From: Thalassospira lucentensis MCCC 1A00383 = DSM 14000
GTDB taxonomy: Bacteria > Pseudomonadota > Alphaproteobacteria > Rhodospirillales > Thalassospiraceae
Reading direction: 5' to 3'
DNA length: 62,414 bases
Assembly: GCF_000421265.1 (NCBI RefSeq)
Contig: NZ_ATWN01000015.1
Span: forward strand, 1-62,414
The translations under genes were made by a program, and so were the position numbers. The stretch's first letter is position 1. The number at the start of each line of letters is the position of its first letter. The notes beneath the pieces were generated by a model. The model was not told the origin of the DNA and searched no databases. It worked only from the letters and a program-made list of their open reading frames with translations. Shown here one piece after another: positions 26,346-36,502 of the stretch.

Positions 26346-26780
26346 AAACTCTCTCTCGGAGGTGATCTTCGCCACTTTTGGTCAGAAAATAATCTCGACG
26401 GGATCCTGACGCACGCCTGAGATACACCAGATGGGCAGCTCAGAACAGGGCCGTCTGGTTAAATATACGTCCCGATTTGCATGACACCCCTGACAAATCG
26501 CCCTGCACGTAACCTTTGATCTAAAAATTAATGCGCAATTGAACGCGACCAACCCCTTAAAATCGTGTAAGAATACCCCCATAAAACACATATAAGTGCT
26601 TAACGCAGGGTAGAACGCTGATCATTGAATTTACAACAATGACCCGCACAACAGCGTAAAACCTTCGTCGTTTGCGTAAAGTTGCCAAGATACAGAACAC
26701 CTTAATGTTCGGGCGGTTATTGCGCATTTGACATATTCAGGGCGGGGGCGCCTGAATGAGATGTCGTTCTTGGGGAAGAC
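26346..26780. other. Divergent intergenic region
   Basis: This stretch between the methyltransferase and the GGDEF-EAL gene carries no convincing gene. Short frames (for example near 26382-26591 on minus) have no ribosome site or recognisable product. Promoters for both divergent genes must be here. Part of it (26510-26600) is AT-rich. Confidence 0.5.
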
Positions 26781-29381
26781 ATGGAAACTGAAAACAGACA
26801 GACCGAAGAAAAAGCCGCGACACAACAATCGCGCGTCAAAAGGCACGCGCTGTTGGCGGCTTTTCTGACCGCCGCTTTCTTCGCATCAGCAACATTCTTC
26901 TTCTGGACAGCAGCAGTCGAGAACCGTCGGGTTATTTTGGCATCCGCGGCAAACATCACGGCCACTGCCATTGCCCAGCAAGTCAAACAGATTGTCGAAG
27001 CAAATCTTGGTGTTCTGGAAAGTTTTGCCGACATTTGGCAAGATGGCCCACCCGAGGACGAGCGCGACTATCTTTCGGTGGCAACCCCGCTTCAGGCCCG
27101 CTTTCCCGCCTTGCAAGCGGTTAACTGGATCTCGCCAAATTACATCATTCTGTATGTCGCCCCGATCAAGGGCAACGTCCCGGCCATGGGCGCTGATTTA
27201 AAACGCCATCCTGTCGCGGGCCCGGTTTTAGACATCGCACTTGATCAACGGCGCACCCAAATCACGCCAACACTTGAACTTCTGCAAGGCGGACGCGGAT
27301 TTGCCGCCTATAGCCCGGTTCTGGGACGCGATGGACAAATCATCGGCGTCATCAACGGGGCCTTTCGCATTCGGTCCATGCTCGCATCTGTCATCAATAC
27401 CGAACAGGTCAATGATTACACTGTCCGCGTGCGTGAAAACGATACTGTATTGTTTGAAATCCGCGGCGAAGGTGATGACGAAACCCTTCAACATACCGCC
27501 GCAGCCGACATTGTCGGTCGCCAATGGCATATCGACGTCATTGCCGATCCGAAACTGGCAAGTGCTGGTACGACAAACCCGCAGCTGATTTTGATCATGG
27601 GGGTTCTTGCCACCATCCTGTTTACGATTGCGATCTTTGTTCTGGCAAACCGCCAACAAGCCGCAGCACGCCGAACCATGCATCACATCAATGCCGGTGA
27701 TGACATTAATGATCTGGCTTTGTCGATCACCAAGCTTGATGGTCATTTGAAATCGATGTCGCCGGAAACGGCTGATTTCTTTGACCTGCGTGAAGAAGAT
27801 TACGGCTTCATCCGGTTTTACAATCTGGCCCCCGAATTCCAGTCAGACGGCAGTTCATCGCGCAGATCGCAAGAAAAAATGCTGCTCGCCATCAACCGTG
27901 GCGACGACGAAGTGCGCCGCGAATGGATTGTACGCAGCTCCGAAGGCGTTCACGTCGTCTGTAATCTGGCGATGAAACCATCAACGGCCAATCCTGATTG
28001 TGTTGACATCACCCTGCACCACAACCCGGCGGCAAATGCGTCGGTCAACCGTCTGCGGTATCTTGCAACACATGACCCGCTGACCGGGCTTCCCAATCAT
28101 GCGCTGTTTGATGACCGGCTTAATCAGGCGGTTGCGCATGCAAAACGCTATGAAAAGCTGTTGTCCGTACTGGTGGTCGATATCGACAATTTCCGCGCCG
28201 TCAATGACCGGTTTGGGGCCGATGTCGGCGATGAAACATTGCGGACCATATCGGGCCGCTTGCGCGCCACTGTGCGCGAAAAAGACAGCTGTGCTCGGTT
28301 CTCGGGCGATATGTTTGCCATCATCGCCACCGACCTTTCCGAGGCCGAAGGTGCCGCCCTTGTCGCTGAACGCGTTGTCGAAGCCATATCCCAACCTATC
28401 CAAACCGGCGGGAACGAAGAAATCCGGCTGCATGTCAGTGTCGGTGTTGCGCTGTATCCCAATGATGCCCGCGCACCGTCTCAATTGCTCGCCAATGCAG
28501 ATGCGGCCATGTACCGCGCGCAAAAATCAGCCGAATCGTCTTATTGCTTCTTTGTCGAGACGATGAACAATGTGATGCACGCACGCCTGTCGATGGAAAC
28601 GCAGCTACGCCGGGCGGTTGATGAAAAACGCTTTGTTCTGGAATATCAACCGCGCTATCGCACATCGGATCAAAACCTGACGGGGTTTGAAGCCCTGCTG
28701 CGCTGGATCGATGATAGTGGCAAGCGTCGCTTGCCGCCGGATTTCATCGCGGTCGCCGACCGTACCGGGCTTTTGTCGCCGCTTGGTCACTGGATCATTG
28801 AAACCGTTTGCAAACAGATCGCCGAATGGCGCGATGCCGGTTATGCGCCGGTTCCGATTGCACTGAATGTGTCCAGCCGTCAATTCATTCAGGCCGACCT
28901 GATCAAAAACATCCTCGACCTGACAGCCGAATACGAAATTGATCCGGGCATCATCGAAGTTGAGGTTTCCGAAGACATCGCCATGCGCGATCCCGAACGC
29001 GCCCTTGGACAGTTCTATCGCTTTGCCGAGGCTGGGATTGGCTTGACCCTTGATCACTTTGCCGCGGGCAATACATCCCTTCGGTATCTCAAACGGTTCC
29101 CGATCCAGCGCATCAAACTGTCAAAATCGCTGTTTGACTTCGCACTTGATGAGCAACCTGAAAACAGCATTTTGCAGCCCGCAATCCGGCTGTGCAAAAG
29201 CCTGAACCGCAAAGTTGTCGCCGTCGGGGTTGAAACCGAAGAACAACTGGCCATGCTAAAATCAGCCGACTGTGACGAGATCCAGGGTTTCCTGTTGTCC
29301 CGGCCGGTAGATGCCTCGAAAACCACTGGCCTTCTGCCCCGGTTAAGCAACGCCGATCCGTCGCCAACCGCCAAAAGCTGA
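26781..29381 (+). CDS. CHASE-PAS-GGDEF-EAL membrane protein with degenerate catalytic motifs
   Basis: This 866-residue sensory protein has a first membrane helix (about 20-50), a periplasmic CHASE-like ligand-binding domain (about 60-270), a second helix (about 275-300), a PAS-like segment, a GGDEF domain (about 425-590) and an EAL domain (about 600-850). The GGDEF site reads SGDMF (about 507-511), so cyclase activity is unlikely. The EAL motif itself is intact (EALLRW, about 634), but the DDFGTG loop is DHFAAG and the usual K-I-D is KLS, which removes likely metal ligands. It is probably a c-di-GMP or nucleotide-responsive regulator rather than an efficient enzyme; weak phosphodiesterase activity cannot be excluded. 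Confidence 0.9.
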   Translation: METENRQTEEKAATQQSRVKRHALLAAFLTAAFFASATFFFWTAAVENRRVILASAANITATAIAQQVKQIVEANLGVLESFADIWQDGPPEDERDYLSVATPLQARFPALQAVNWISPNYIILYVAPIKGNVPAMGADLKRHPVAGPVLDIALDQRRTQITPTLELLQGGRGFAAYSPVLGRDGQIIGVINGAFRIRSMLASVINTEQVNDYTVRVRENDTVLFEIRGEGDDETLQHTAAADIVGRQWHIDVIADPKLASAGTTNPQLILIMGVLATILFTIAIFVLANRQQAAARRTMHHINAGDDINDLALSITKLDGHLKSMSPETADFFDLREEDYGFIRFYNLAPEFQSDGSSSRRSQEKMLLAINRGDDEVRREWIVRSSEGVHVVCNLAMKPSTANPDCVDITLHHNPAANASVNRLRYLATHDPLTGLPNHALFDDRLNQAVAHAKRYEKLLSVLVVDIDNFRAVNDRFGADVGDETLRTISGRLRATVREKDSCARFSGDMFAIIATDLSEAEGAALVAERVVEAISQPIQTGGNEEIRLHVSVGVALYPNDARAPSQLLANADAAMYRAQKSAESSYCFFVETMNNVMHARLSMETQLRRAVDEKRFVLEYQPRYRTSDQNLTGFEALLRWIDDSGKRRLPPDFIAVADRTGLLSPLGHWIIETVCKQIAEWRDAGYAPVPIALNVSSRQFIQADLIKNILDLTAEYEIDPGIIEVEVSEDIAMRDPERALGQFYRFAEAGIGLTLDHFAAGNTSLRYLKRFPIQRIKLSKSLFDFALDEQPENSILQPAIRLCKSLNRKVVAVGVETEEQLAMLKSADCDEIQGFLLSRPVDASKTTGLLPRLSNADPSPTAKS

Positions 29382-29404
29382 TTTTCAAACACAGAAACCA
29401 CCAT

Positions 29405-29443
29405 AAAAAACACCTGTCGGCATCCGCCTGACAGGTGTTTTTT
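29405..29443. terminator. Bidirectional terminator
   Basis: A 14-bp perfect stem AAAAAACACCTGTC/GACAGGTGTTTTTT separates the convergent GGDEF-EAL gene and mgtE; the A/T ends provide a T-run on both strands. Confidence 0.9.
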
Positions 29444-29460
29444 GGTTCGGGATGGATTTT

Positions 29461-30867
29461 CTAAAGGAGGAACAGCGCGGCCAAGCCAAGAAAGGCAAAG
29501 AACCCAACCACATCGGTAATGGTTGTCAAAAAGACCGATGAGGATACCGCCGGGTCAATCCCGGCGCGTTCCAGACCAAGCGGGATCAAGGCACCAAACA
29601 AACCGGCAAACAGCAGGTTAATGATCATGGCAACGCCAATGACCGATCCCAGCAAGCCATCCTCAAACCAGAACCACGTCACCCCACCGGCCAGAAACGC
29701 AAACGCCAAGCCGTTAAGGCCACACACCGCGACCTCCTTGCGGATCACACGCCATGCGTTGGTACTTGTAAGCTCACGGGTAGCAATCGCGCGCACGGCA
29801 ACCGTAAGGGTCTGTGTACCTGCATTCCCGCCCATTGAGGCCACGATTGGCATCAGAACCGCAAGCGCAACCAGTCTTTCAATCGTATTTTCAAACGCAC
29901 TGATGACCATGGACGCCATAATCGCCGTGCCCAGATTGATCAAAAGCCACGTGAACCGCGACCGGGTGGTATCAAGGATCGCACTTGAAAGGTCATCTTC
30001 TTCGCCAACACCGGCAAGGCGCATCATGTCTTCTTCATATTCTTCGTCAATAACGTCGACCACGTCATCGACCGTGATCACACCGACAAGACGCCCACTG
30101 TCATCGACAACCGGTGCGGAAATAAGGTCACGTTGACGGAACAGATGGGCGACGTTTTCCTGTTCTTCGGTCACGACGACCGTGCGCATTTCATCTGATT
30201 CCATGACATCGCGCACCAGAACCGGACGGTTGGTGCGGATCACGCGTGATAACGGCACAATCCCGACCGGGCTATAGCGCGGATCAACAATGATGATGTC
30301 GTAAAAATCTTCCGGCAGGTTCTTTGCCGAGCGCAGGAAATCAATCGTTTGCCCAACCGACCAATAATCCGGGATCGCCACCAGCTCGCGCTGCATGATA
30401 CGACCGGCGGTATATTCCGGATACGACAGCGCCTCTTCAACACGCGCGCGTTCAATATCAGAAAGCGCACCGAGCAACTCGCGTTGCTCTTCCTTATCGA
30501 AATCCTCAATGACTTCAACCACATCATCGGAATCAAGTTCCGAAATCGCCTCGGCAACAACATCCGTGCCAAGGCGGCTGATGACCTCTTCACGCAGTTC
30601 GTCATCAAGTTCGGTCAGAAGTTCCGGATCAAAGTCCGGCCGGATCAGATCAACAAGCTGTTCACGCTGATTGCTGCTTGCCCACCCCAAAAGGTCGGCA
30701 ATATCGGCAAAGTGAAGTTCGGAAATAAGTTCGGACGCGCGCGAATGATCATCTTCGCCAAGCGCATCAAGGACTTCACGCCCATATTCAGGTGTCAGAT
30801 CAACATAGTCGTCGCTGCTGGATGTGCTATCCGCAGGACGGTCGAGTTCTTCGACGTCACTTGTCAT
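29461..30867 (-). CDS. mgtE: Magnesium transporter MgtE
   Basis: This 468-residue Mg2+ channel has the superhelical MgtE N domain (many DxLxE repeats, about 30-135), a CBS-domain pair that senses cytoplasmic Mg2+ (about 140-270), the connecting plug helix and five C-terminal membrane helices (about 285-468). The channel signature PIVASMGGNAGTQTLTVAVRAIA is present. GGxGGQ-like ribosome site AGGAGG lies before the ATG. It is about 160 nt downstream of maeB on the same strand, separated by a hairpin. No Mg2+-sensing RNA element was recognised upstream. Confidence 0.95.
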   Translation of the reverse strand: MTSDVEELDRPADSTSSSDDYVDLTPEYGREVLDALGEDDHSRASELISELHFADIADLLGWASSNQREQLVDLIRPDFDPELLTELDDELREEVISRLGTDVVAEAISELDSDDVVEVIEDFDKEEQRELLGALSDIERARVEEALSYPEYTAGRIMQRELVAIPDYWSVGQTIDFLRSAKNLPEDFYDIIIVDPRYSPVGIVPLSRVIRTNRPVLVRDVMESDEMRTVVVTEEQENVAHLFRQRDLISAPVVDDSGRLVGVITVDDVVDVIDEEYEEDMMRLAGVGEEDDLSSAILDTTRSRFTWLLINLGTAIMASMVISAFENTIERLVALAVLMPIVASMGGNAGTQTLTVAVRAIATRELTSTNAWRVIRKEVAVCGLNGLAFAFLAGGVTWFWFEDGLLGSVIGVAMIINLLFAGLFGALIPLGLERAGIDPAVSSSVFLTTITDVVGFFAFLGLAALFLL

Positions 30868-30933
30868 CTGCCCCTCCTGATGTGCGTGCTGGTTTTACGT
30901 CCTGCAACCTGATTGGGTTCAGACCCTAAAAAT

Positions 30934-30972
30934 GCCGCGCCGGGGATCGATTGATCGATCTCCCGACACGGC
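30934..30972 (-). terminator. Terminator of maeB
   Basis: A long hairpin built on a GATCGA-TTGA-TCGATC core with GCCG/CGGC ends and one bulge; TTTTTA follows on the minus strand. Confidence 0.7.
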
Positions 30973-31025
30973 TGTTTCTGCGCTATCACATGGCCCCGGT
31001 CAAGGGGCACAATTTCAGATAGATT

Positions 31026-33320
31026 TTATGCGCCTTCCTGACTACGGGTAACCGCATCAACCACGGCAATGGCTGTCATGTTGACAATGCCGCGCACCGT
31101 AATCGACGGGCTGACAACGTGGGCGGATTTCGCCGCACCGACCAAAATCGGGCCGACGGGCAAACCATCGCCCAGCATTTTGACCATGTTGTAGGAAATG
31201 TTGGCCGCATCAAGCGTTGGCATCACCAGAAGGTTGGCCGATCCCTTAAGCATCGAATGGGGGAAAATGCGGTCACGGATGGGCTGCGAAATCGCCGCGT
31301 CCGCATGCATTTCACCTTCGATCTCAAGATCAGGCGCTTGGGTCCGGATCAACTGCAACGCATCACGCATCTTACAGGCGGATTTGTTTTCGTGACTGCC
31401 AAAGTTGGAATGCGAAATCAATGCCGCCTTTGGCGTAATCCCGAACCGTTTGACCACGTCGGCTGCCATAATCGCGGTTTCCGCAACATGTTCAGGGGTC
31501 GGATCAACCGACACATACGTATCGGTCAGGAAGAACGTCCCCTGCTTCATGATCATCATGTTGACCGTGGAAAAATCGGTCACACCTTTGCGCAAACCCA
31601 CAAGGTTGCGGACATAGCGCAGATGACGCAGGAAGCCGCCCTGACAGCCACACAGCATCGCATCAACTTCGCCACGGCGCAGCATCAGGGATGCAATCAC
31701 GGTTGGACGTGTCCGGACAATCGCACGGGCATATTCCGGGTTGATCCCGCGACGGCCCATGATGTTGTGGAAGTCCTGCCAATCCTGTTCGAAATGCGCA
31801 TTGTCGTCCGGATCGTGAATTTCGATCTGCTCATCTGGCACGATGCGCAGGCCAAGCTCGGTAATCCGTTCAAGAATGACACTGCGACGTCCAATAAGCA
31901 CTGGATGGCAAATGCCGTCATCCACCAGAACCTGACAGGCCTGAAGAACACGGCGCGATTCGCCCTCGGGATAGACAACGCGTTTTTTATGCGCACGCGC
32001 CATATCAAAGACCGGCTTCATCACCAGACCAGACCGGAAGACAAAGCCTTCAAGCTGCTGACGATAGGCGTCAAAATCCTTGATCGGACGTTTGGCAACA
32101 CCACTGTCCATCGCTGCCTTGGCAACACGCGGCGGAATTTCGATCATCAAACGCGGATCAAACGGTTTGGGAATCAAATATTCCGGCCCGAATTTAAGTT
32201 CCATGCCGCCATAGGCGGTTGCGACAATGTCCGATACCTCGGCCTTTGCCAAATCGGCAATGGCGTGCACCGCAGCGATCTTCATTTCCTCGTTGATCTC
32301 GGTCGCACCGACATCAAGTGCGCCACGGAACAGGAACGGGAAACACAGAACGTTGTTCACCTGATTGGGATAATCGGTCCGTCCGGTGGCCATCACCGCA
32401 TCGGGGCGGATTTCCTTGACCAGTTCAGGCGAAACTTCCGGGGTCGGATTTGCCAGCGCCATGATAATCGGGCCTTCGCCCATCTTGCGAAGCTCTTCCT
32501 CACCCATGACGTTTGGTGCCGAAAGACCAAGGAAAATATCAGCCCCTTCGATCACATCGCTTAGCGTACGGGCGTTGGTTTCAATAGCATATTCGTCTTT
32601 CCACGGGTCCATTTCATCTTTGCGGCCCTTATACACCACACCAAAACGGTCGGTGACCGTGATGTTGTGTTTGGGAAGCCCCATGGACACCAACAGGTTC
32701 AGGCACGCCAAGGCGGCCGCACCGGCACCCGACGTCACAAGGCGAACCTTGTTGATATCCTTGCCCGTGACACGCAAACCATTGAGCACGGCTGCGGCAA
32801 CGCAAATTGCCGTGCCATGCTGATCATCATGGAAAATCGGGATATTGCAGCGTTCGCGCAGGGCTTTCTCAATGATGAAGCATTCCGGCGCCTTAATGTC
32901 TTCGAGGTTAACCCCCCCGAAAGTCGGCTCCAGTGCGGCCACGATATCGATAAATTTCTGCGGATCGGTTTCGTCAACTTCAAGGTCAAAGACATCAATA
33001 TTGGCGAACTTCTTAAACAGAACCGCCTTGCCTTCCATGACCGGTTTGGACGCCAGCGGGCCAATCGGCCCAAGACCAAGCACCGCCGTCCCGTTGGAAA
33101 TCACGCCAACCAGATTGGCACGCGCGGTATATTCCGCTGCGGTTTCCGGGTCTTTGACGATTTCCTCACAGGCGAATGCCACCCCCGGCGAATAAGCCAG
33201 CGCAAGATCGCGCTGGTTCGCAAGGGTCGTGGTTGCCGTTACGGACAATTTCCCCGGGGTGGGATACCGGTGATAGTCCAAAGCTGCTTCGCGCAGCTTG
33301 TCATTTCGATTTGCCATCAT
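31026..33320 (-). CDS. maeB: NADP-dependent malic enzyme with phosphotransacetylase-like domain
   Basis: This 764-residue enzyme decarboxylates malate to pyruvate with reduction of NADP+. The N-terminal malic domain (to about 430) has AYSPGVA, the [14 protein letters not shown] metal site, and the DDQHGTA motif. The Rossmann segment is [16 protein letters not shown]. The C-terminal ~320 residues match phosphate acetyltransferase but serve as an allosteric acetyl-CoA sensor in MaeB enzymes. Two adjacent ATGs are possible starts. In organisms using the ethylmalonyl-CoA pathway, which an mcl gene in this window suggests, it can feed pyruvate and NADPH supply. Confidence 0.95.
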   Translation of the reverse strand: MMANRNDKLREAALDYHRYPTPGKLSVTATTTLANQRDLALAYSPGVAFACEEIVKDPETAAEYTARANLVGVISNGTAVLGLGPIGPLASKPVMEGKAVLFKKFANIDVFDLEVDETDPQKFIDIVAALEPTFGGVNLEDIKAPECFIIEKALRERCNIPIFHDDQHGTAICVAAAVLNGLRVTGKDINKVRLVTSGAGAAALACLNLLVSMGLPKHNITVTDRFGVVYKGRKDEMDPWKDEYAIETNARTLSDVIEGADIFLGLSAPNVMGEEELRKMGEGPIIMALANPTPEVSPELVKEIRPDAVMATGRTDYPNQVNNVLCFPFLFRGALDVGATEINEEMKIAAVHAIADLAKAEVSDIVATAYGGMELKFGPEYLIPKPFDPRLMIEIPPRVAKAAMDSGVAKRPIKDFDAYRQQLEGFVFRSGLVMKPVFDMARAHKKRVVYPEGESRRVLQACQVLVDDGICHPVLIGRRSVILERITELGLRIVPDEQIEIHDPDDNAHFEQDWQDFHNIMGRRGINPEYARAIVRTRPTVIASLMLRRGEVDAMLCGCQGGFLRHLRYVRNLVGLRKGVTDFSTVNMMIMKQGTFFLTDTYVSVDPTPEHVAETAIMAADVVKRFGITPKAALISHSNFGSHENKSACKMRDALQLIRTQAPDLEIEGEMHADAAISQPIRDRIFPHSMLKGSANLLVMPTLDAANISYNMVKMLGDGLPVGPILVGAAKSAHVVSPSITVRGIVNMTAIAVVDAVTRSQEGA

Positions 33321-33601
33321 AATACCTTTTAATCTCAGGTATTTACATTAATTAACCATCAAGTGGTTAAATCCTGATAATTCATTTAAGTGGGACCCGC
33401 AGACTAAAGCAGTTTCCCGTACGTTTGAAGCATTCAGTGTGTCGTTCTGCCAAAGGGCTGCATTGCGTAATTTTCAACGCGGCACTGCACAATAAATCAA
33501 TCACTTGCACCGGCACCGCCCGTGGCCAAGCATCATGTCTGATCCTTGCAGTTCCAAACGCATTGTAGGGCATATATCAGCAGGAACCAAAAACGAAAAA
33601 A

Positions 33602-33619
33602 CCCGCCATTTCTGGCGGG
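33602..33619. terminator. Hairpin terminator
   Basis: CCCGCC/GGCGGG stem flanked by A-run and T-run (CTTTTTC on plus, TTTTTCG on minus); works in either direction. The gene it serves is unclear. Confidence 0.6.
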
Positions 33620-33666
33620 GTCTTTTTCATGATATCTTATGGCCTGAGCCAAGGGCCAGAATCAAA

Positions 33667-33692
33667 AAAGCCCCCTCTTAAAAAGAGGAGGC
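33667..33692 (-). terminator. Terminator of tRNA-Leu
   Basis: GCCTCCTCTT/AAGAGGGGGC stem followed by TTTTTTG on the minus strand, starting 7 nt after the tRNA 3' end. Confidence 0.8.
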
Positions 33693-33698
33693 GTTTTT

Positions 33699-33784
33699 GG
33701 TGCGGTCGAGAAGACTCGAACTTCCACGGGGGTTAGCCCACAGCGACCTCAACGCTGCGCGTCTACCAATTCCGCCACGACCGC
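33699..33784 (-). tRNA. tRNA-Leu (anticodon GAG)
   Basis: An 86-nt cloverleaf with acceptor GCGGTCG/CGACCGC, encoded CCA, and a long variable arm typical of leucine tRNA. The anticodon stem CAGCG-TTGAGGT-CGCTG presents GAG, reading CUC and CUU codons. The T-loop GTTCGAGTC is intact. Confidence 0.95.
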
Positions 33785-33902
33785 ATATGTCGTAACAACA
33801 AGGCTACTGAGGTAAGTTTGTAGGCTTGCCTTGCTGCGAAAAGGGAGATAGCAAATTGATTACCCCTGATCAAGGGCTCATTTCACTTATTTGACAGGAA
33901 AA

Positions 33903-34565
33903 ATGCAAAGCATCGCCCCAACCGCGCAAATCCCCGACTGGCGCACCGCCTCCGGGTTGGTTTCATACCCCGAAGCACTGGCCGAAATGGAAGCCCGCGC
34001 TGACGCCATACATGCGGGAAAAGCAAGGGAACTCATATGGTTTTTGGAACATCCCCCGCTTTATACATCGGGAACCAGTGCGCATATTGAGGACCTTGTC
34101 GATCCGGATCGCTTTCCTGTTTATAACGCCGGACGCGGCGGACAATATACCTATCATGGACCGGGCCAACGCATCGCGTACCTGATGCTGGACCTTAAAA
34201 CACGCGGTCGTGACGTGCGCGCCTATGTTCATAACCTTGAAGAATGGGTGATTCGCACCCTCTCCCTGCTCGGTGTCACCGGCGAACGCCGCGATGGACG
34301 TGTTGGCATCTGGGTGGTGCGCGATGATGGCCGCGAAGACAAGATTTCCGCCATCGGGGTGCGGGTGCGTCGCTGGGTGACCTTTCATGGCATCGCGATT
34401 AACGTATCACCCGACCTGTCGCATTTTGGCGGCATTGTTCCCTGTGGCATTGCCGACCACGGCGTCACGAGTTTGGCCGACCTTGGCGTCGATATTTCTA
34501 TGGAAGAACTCGACCGCCTGTTAAAACAAACCTTTACGGAAATCTTTCCCGGAACATCTGCATGA
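33903..34565 (+). CDS. lipB: Lipoyl(octanoyl) transferase
   Basis: This 220-residue enzyme moves octanoyl groups from acyl carrier protein to lipoyl domains of 2-oxoacid dehydrogenases and the glycine cleavage system. LipB motifs are present: [30 protein letters not shown] with the catalytic Lys, and the acyl-binding Cys in GGIVPCGI. The ATG at 33903 has AGGAA close upstream; a TTG at 33891 is less likely. Its stop overlaps the start of a diguanylate cyclase gene (ATGA), an unexpected pairing of metabolic and signalling genes. Confidence 0.95.
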   Translation: MQSIAPTAQIPDWRTASGLVSYPEALAEMEARADAIHAGKARELIWFLEHPPLYTSGTSAHIEDLVDPDRFPVYNAGRGGQYTYHGPGQRIAYLMLDLKTRGRDVRAYVHNLEEWVIRTLSLLGVTGERRDGRVGIWVVRDDGREDKISAIGVRVRRWVTFHGIAINVSPDLSHFGGIVPCGIADHGVTSLADLGVDISMEELDRLLKQTFTEIFPGTSA

Positions 34566-35584
34566 GTGACAGGTCGCAATCGGCCCCAGATAAAGCCGCT
34601 GCCAAAAGCCCCACCAAAGGCCATAAAATGCCTGGAAGTGTTGCTGACGGCGGAATGGCGGATGCCGAACGCGACATTCTGGCCGAGCTCGACAAGGCCC
34701 TTGGCGAACATGTTGCCTTGCTGCTGCGCTGGAACAGGATACTGGTGCTGCCCGATTCTCCGTTGCCATCGGACGTCGATGGTAACGACCATGACCATGA
34801 CGCGACCCATCACCATGATTGCGATTTCGGGGCATGGTACGCGATCAATCGCCATAACCGGTTGATTGACCAACCTGCAATGCATGCACTGGCAACAACG
34901 CATCAGCAACTTCACGAGTCGGCCAAACGCCTTATCGAAGGACGTGAGCTTGACGGCGAAGTCGATCCGGCTGAATTCGACATGATGGCCTTACGGGCCG
35001 AATCCTTTTTTTCCCAACTGCGCCGCCTTGAACGGGCCTTTAGGACTGCCCGATCCGATGTCGATCCGCTCACGGGCACCTATAACCGGCAAACCATGCT
35101 GGGCGACCTGAACGCCGAACGCGAACGCGCAATCCGGACCGAAGTCCCAACCGCCGTTGCTCTGGTCGACCTTGATCACTTCAAGGCCGTCAATGACACC
35201 CATGGCCATCAGGCCGGGGACCTTGTGCTGCAATCGATTGCCGGCATCCTGCAATCGCATGTACGCCCGTTTGATAAGGTGTATCGCTATGGCGGCGAAG
35301 AATTCCTGATCTGCCTGCCCAACGCCGACATGACACAATGCGCCCGTGTGCTTGAACGGTTACGCCGCGTGGTCGAAGCATCCCCCGTCCCCATCACCGA
35401 GACAACCACCTTGCCGGTAACCGCATCGATTGGTGCGGCCCCGATGACCAAGGGACGCAGCGTCGAACAAATCATCGAAAAGGCCGATCAGGCGCTATAT
35501 GCCGCTAAGCAAGGCGGGCGCAACCGGGTCCGTGTCTGGCGTAATCCGGACGATAAAAAGCCCGCTGAAAAGCACAAAAAATAG
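34562..35584 (+). CDS. Zinc-sensing (CZB) diguanylate cyclase, DgcZ-like
   Basis: This 340-residue protein has an N-terminal four-helix CZB domain (about 35-135) and a C-terminal GGDEF domain (about 165-330). The zinc-ligand pattern of CZB is visible: a His in [10 protein letters not shown], the CDFGAWY Cys, and the H-x3-H of THQQLHES. A His/Asp-rich stretch ([11 protein letters not shown]) just before the Cys is unusual and might bind metal. The active site GGEEF (about 244-248) is intact and is preceded five residues earlier by RPFD, a canonical inhibitory I-site. E. coli DgcZ makes c-di-GMP when zinc is absent. It is translationally coupled to lipB. Confidence 0.92.
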   Translation: MSDRSQSAPDKAAAKSPTKGHKMPGSVADGGMADAERDILAELDKALGEHVALLLRWNRILVLPDSPLPSDVDGNDHDHDATHHHDCDFGAWYAINRHNRLIDQPAMHALATTHQQLHESAKRLIEGRELDGEVDPAEFDMMALRAESFFSQLRRLERAFRTARSDVDPLTGTYNRQTMLGDLNAERERAIRTEVPTAVALVDLDHFKAVNDTHGHQAGDLVLQSIAGILQSHVRPFDKVYRYGGEEFLICLPNADMTQCARVLERLRRVVEASPVPITETTTLPVTASIGAAPMTKGRSVEQIIEKADQALYAAKQGGRNRVRVWRNPDDKKPAEKHKK

Positions 35585-35962
35585 CGCATCTGCTCGCACC
35601 TTCCCGACAAAGCCGCAACGATATGCACCCTAAACTTCAACCGGCAAAACAACGCTTGATGGGATGCGTCACATTCTGATCAAACCGGCGTCGTCAGGTT
35701 GATGCCGATAAATTGATCAAAAATATCAAAAATCTTTCGGCACGCGGGCAACGCAAAACCACACGCTTTTTCAGTTTATTAGCCGTTTGACGGGCCAAAA
35801 CCACACAGCAAGATAAAAATTTCAACCAAAGCGCAATCTTGTCTTCACAAGTTAGAAACATATCTGCAAACTATAATAATAAAAAGCAGCAGGGCTTTGC
35901 CCACCACAGAATAGCTGCACGCTTGGGAGGGAATTCGTTTCGATCTGAACGGAGGCCCATGA
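35585..35962. other. Intergenic region upstream of the RMF-like gene
   Basis: No gene seen. The sequence is AT-rich (especially 35700-35900), with a TTGATCAA palindrome at 35713-35720. It probably holds the promoter of the gene at 35963. Confidence 0.5.
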
Positions 35963-36502
35963 ATGACAAGTTCTATGAATTTTGCGCCTGGCGACCCTGC
36001 CTTGATGCTGACGGTTCTGCGCAGTGCCGGTGAAAACCTTGATCGCAGTATGCTTTTGGGGCGTGTTTTGTCCCTTTTCTGTACTGACGATGATGGCAAT
36101 CAGGTTGCCATTGAAGACAACGCTGACCTGCAGCGTCGCATCGAAAATGCGGTTACCCATCTTGAAATGGCGGGTCTGATTTGCCAGACAGCCGGGGCGG
36201 AACTTTCCATCACCTCACTTGGCACGGCCATGATGATGGCTTACCCGCTCGGTATTGATGACGGCGTTTTGTGCTCTCTTCCTGCCTTCCGCAACCAGAT
36301 GTATGAAACCAACGCACCGGTGGTCCGCCAGCGCTATCTGCCAAATTCGGCCCTTGGCTCTGGATTTTCCGCTGGGCTCGATGCGCATCGACTGACTGAA
36401 AACCCTTATCCATCAGACTCTCGCGACCATGAAGACTGGCTTATGGGCTGGGATGAGGCCCTTGATCAAAGCAAACGCGAAGCAGAAACGCTTCTGAACT
36501 AG
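35963..36502 (+). CDS. Winged-helix-like protein with C-terminal ribosome-modulation-factor-like motif
   Basis: This 179-residue protein has a good ribosome site (GGAGG, 7 nt before ATG). The first ~95 residues look like a winged-helix (two helices, then ENAVTHLEMAGLICQTAGAELSITSLG, a typical wing). The C-terminal 35 residues carry the spacing of RMF/CrpP proteins: G-x3-A/G-x-D-A (GFSAGLDAHRL), NPY (147-149), then W159-L-M-G-W163-x-x-A. RMF dimerises ribosomes in stationary phase. I know the RMF-like motif in small alphaproteobacterial proteins; the fusion to a winged helix I do not recognise. Function unknown. Confidence 0.75.
   Translation: MTSSMNFAPGDPALMLTVLRSAGENLDRSMLLGRVLSLFCTDDDGNQVAIEDNADLQRRIENAVTHLEMAGLICQTAGAELSITSLGTAMMMAYPLGIDDGVLCSLPAFRNQMYETNAPVVRQRYLPNSALGSGFSAGLDAHRLTENPYPSDSRDHEDWLMGWDEALDQSKREAETLLN

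Larger units (their letters stand above)
33321..33698. other. Intergenic region between maeB and tRNA-Leu
   Basis: No convincing gene. It holds the maeB promoter region (AT-rich, 33320-33400) and two terminator hairpins, one of which serves tRNA-Leu. A 63-codon minus frame at 33382-33573 has no support. Confidence 0.5.

Noticed and set aside
31119..32564. 481-codon plus-strand frame inside maeB
   Set aside because: Antisense to the phosphotransacetylase and malic domains of maeB with no homology or start signal.
33382..33573. 63-codon minus frame upstream of maeB
   Set aside because: No ribosome site, no homology, lies in a promoter region.
35713..35729. TTGAT...ATCAA as an FNR box
   Set aside because: Spacing is 7, not 4; an A/T-rich coincidence is more likely.
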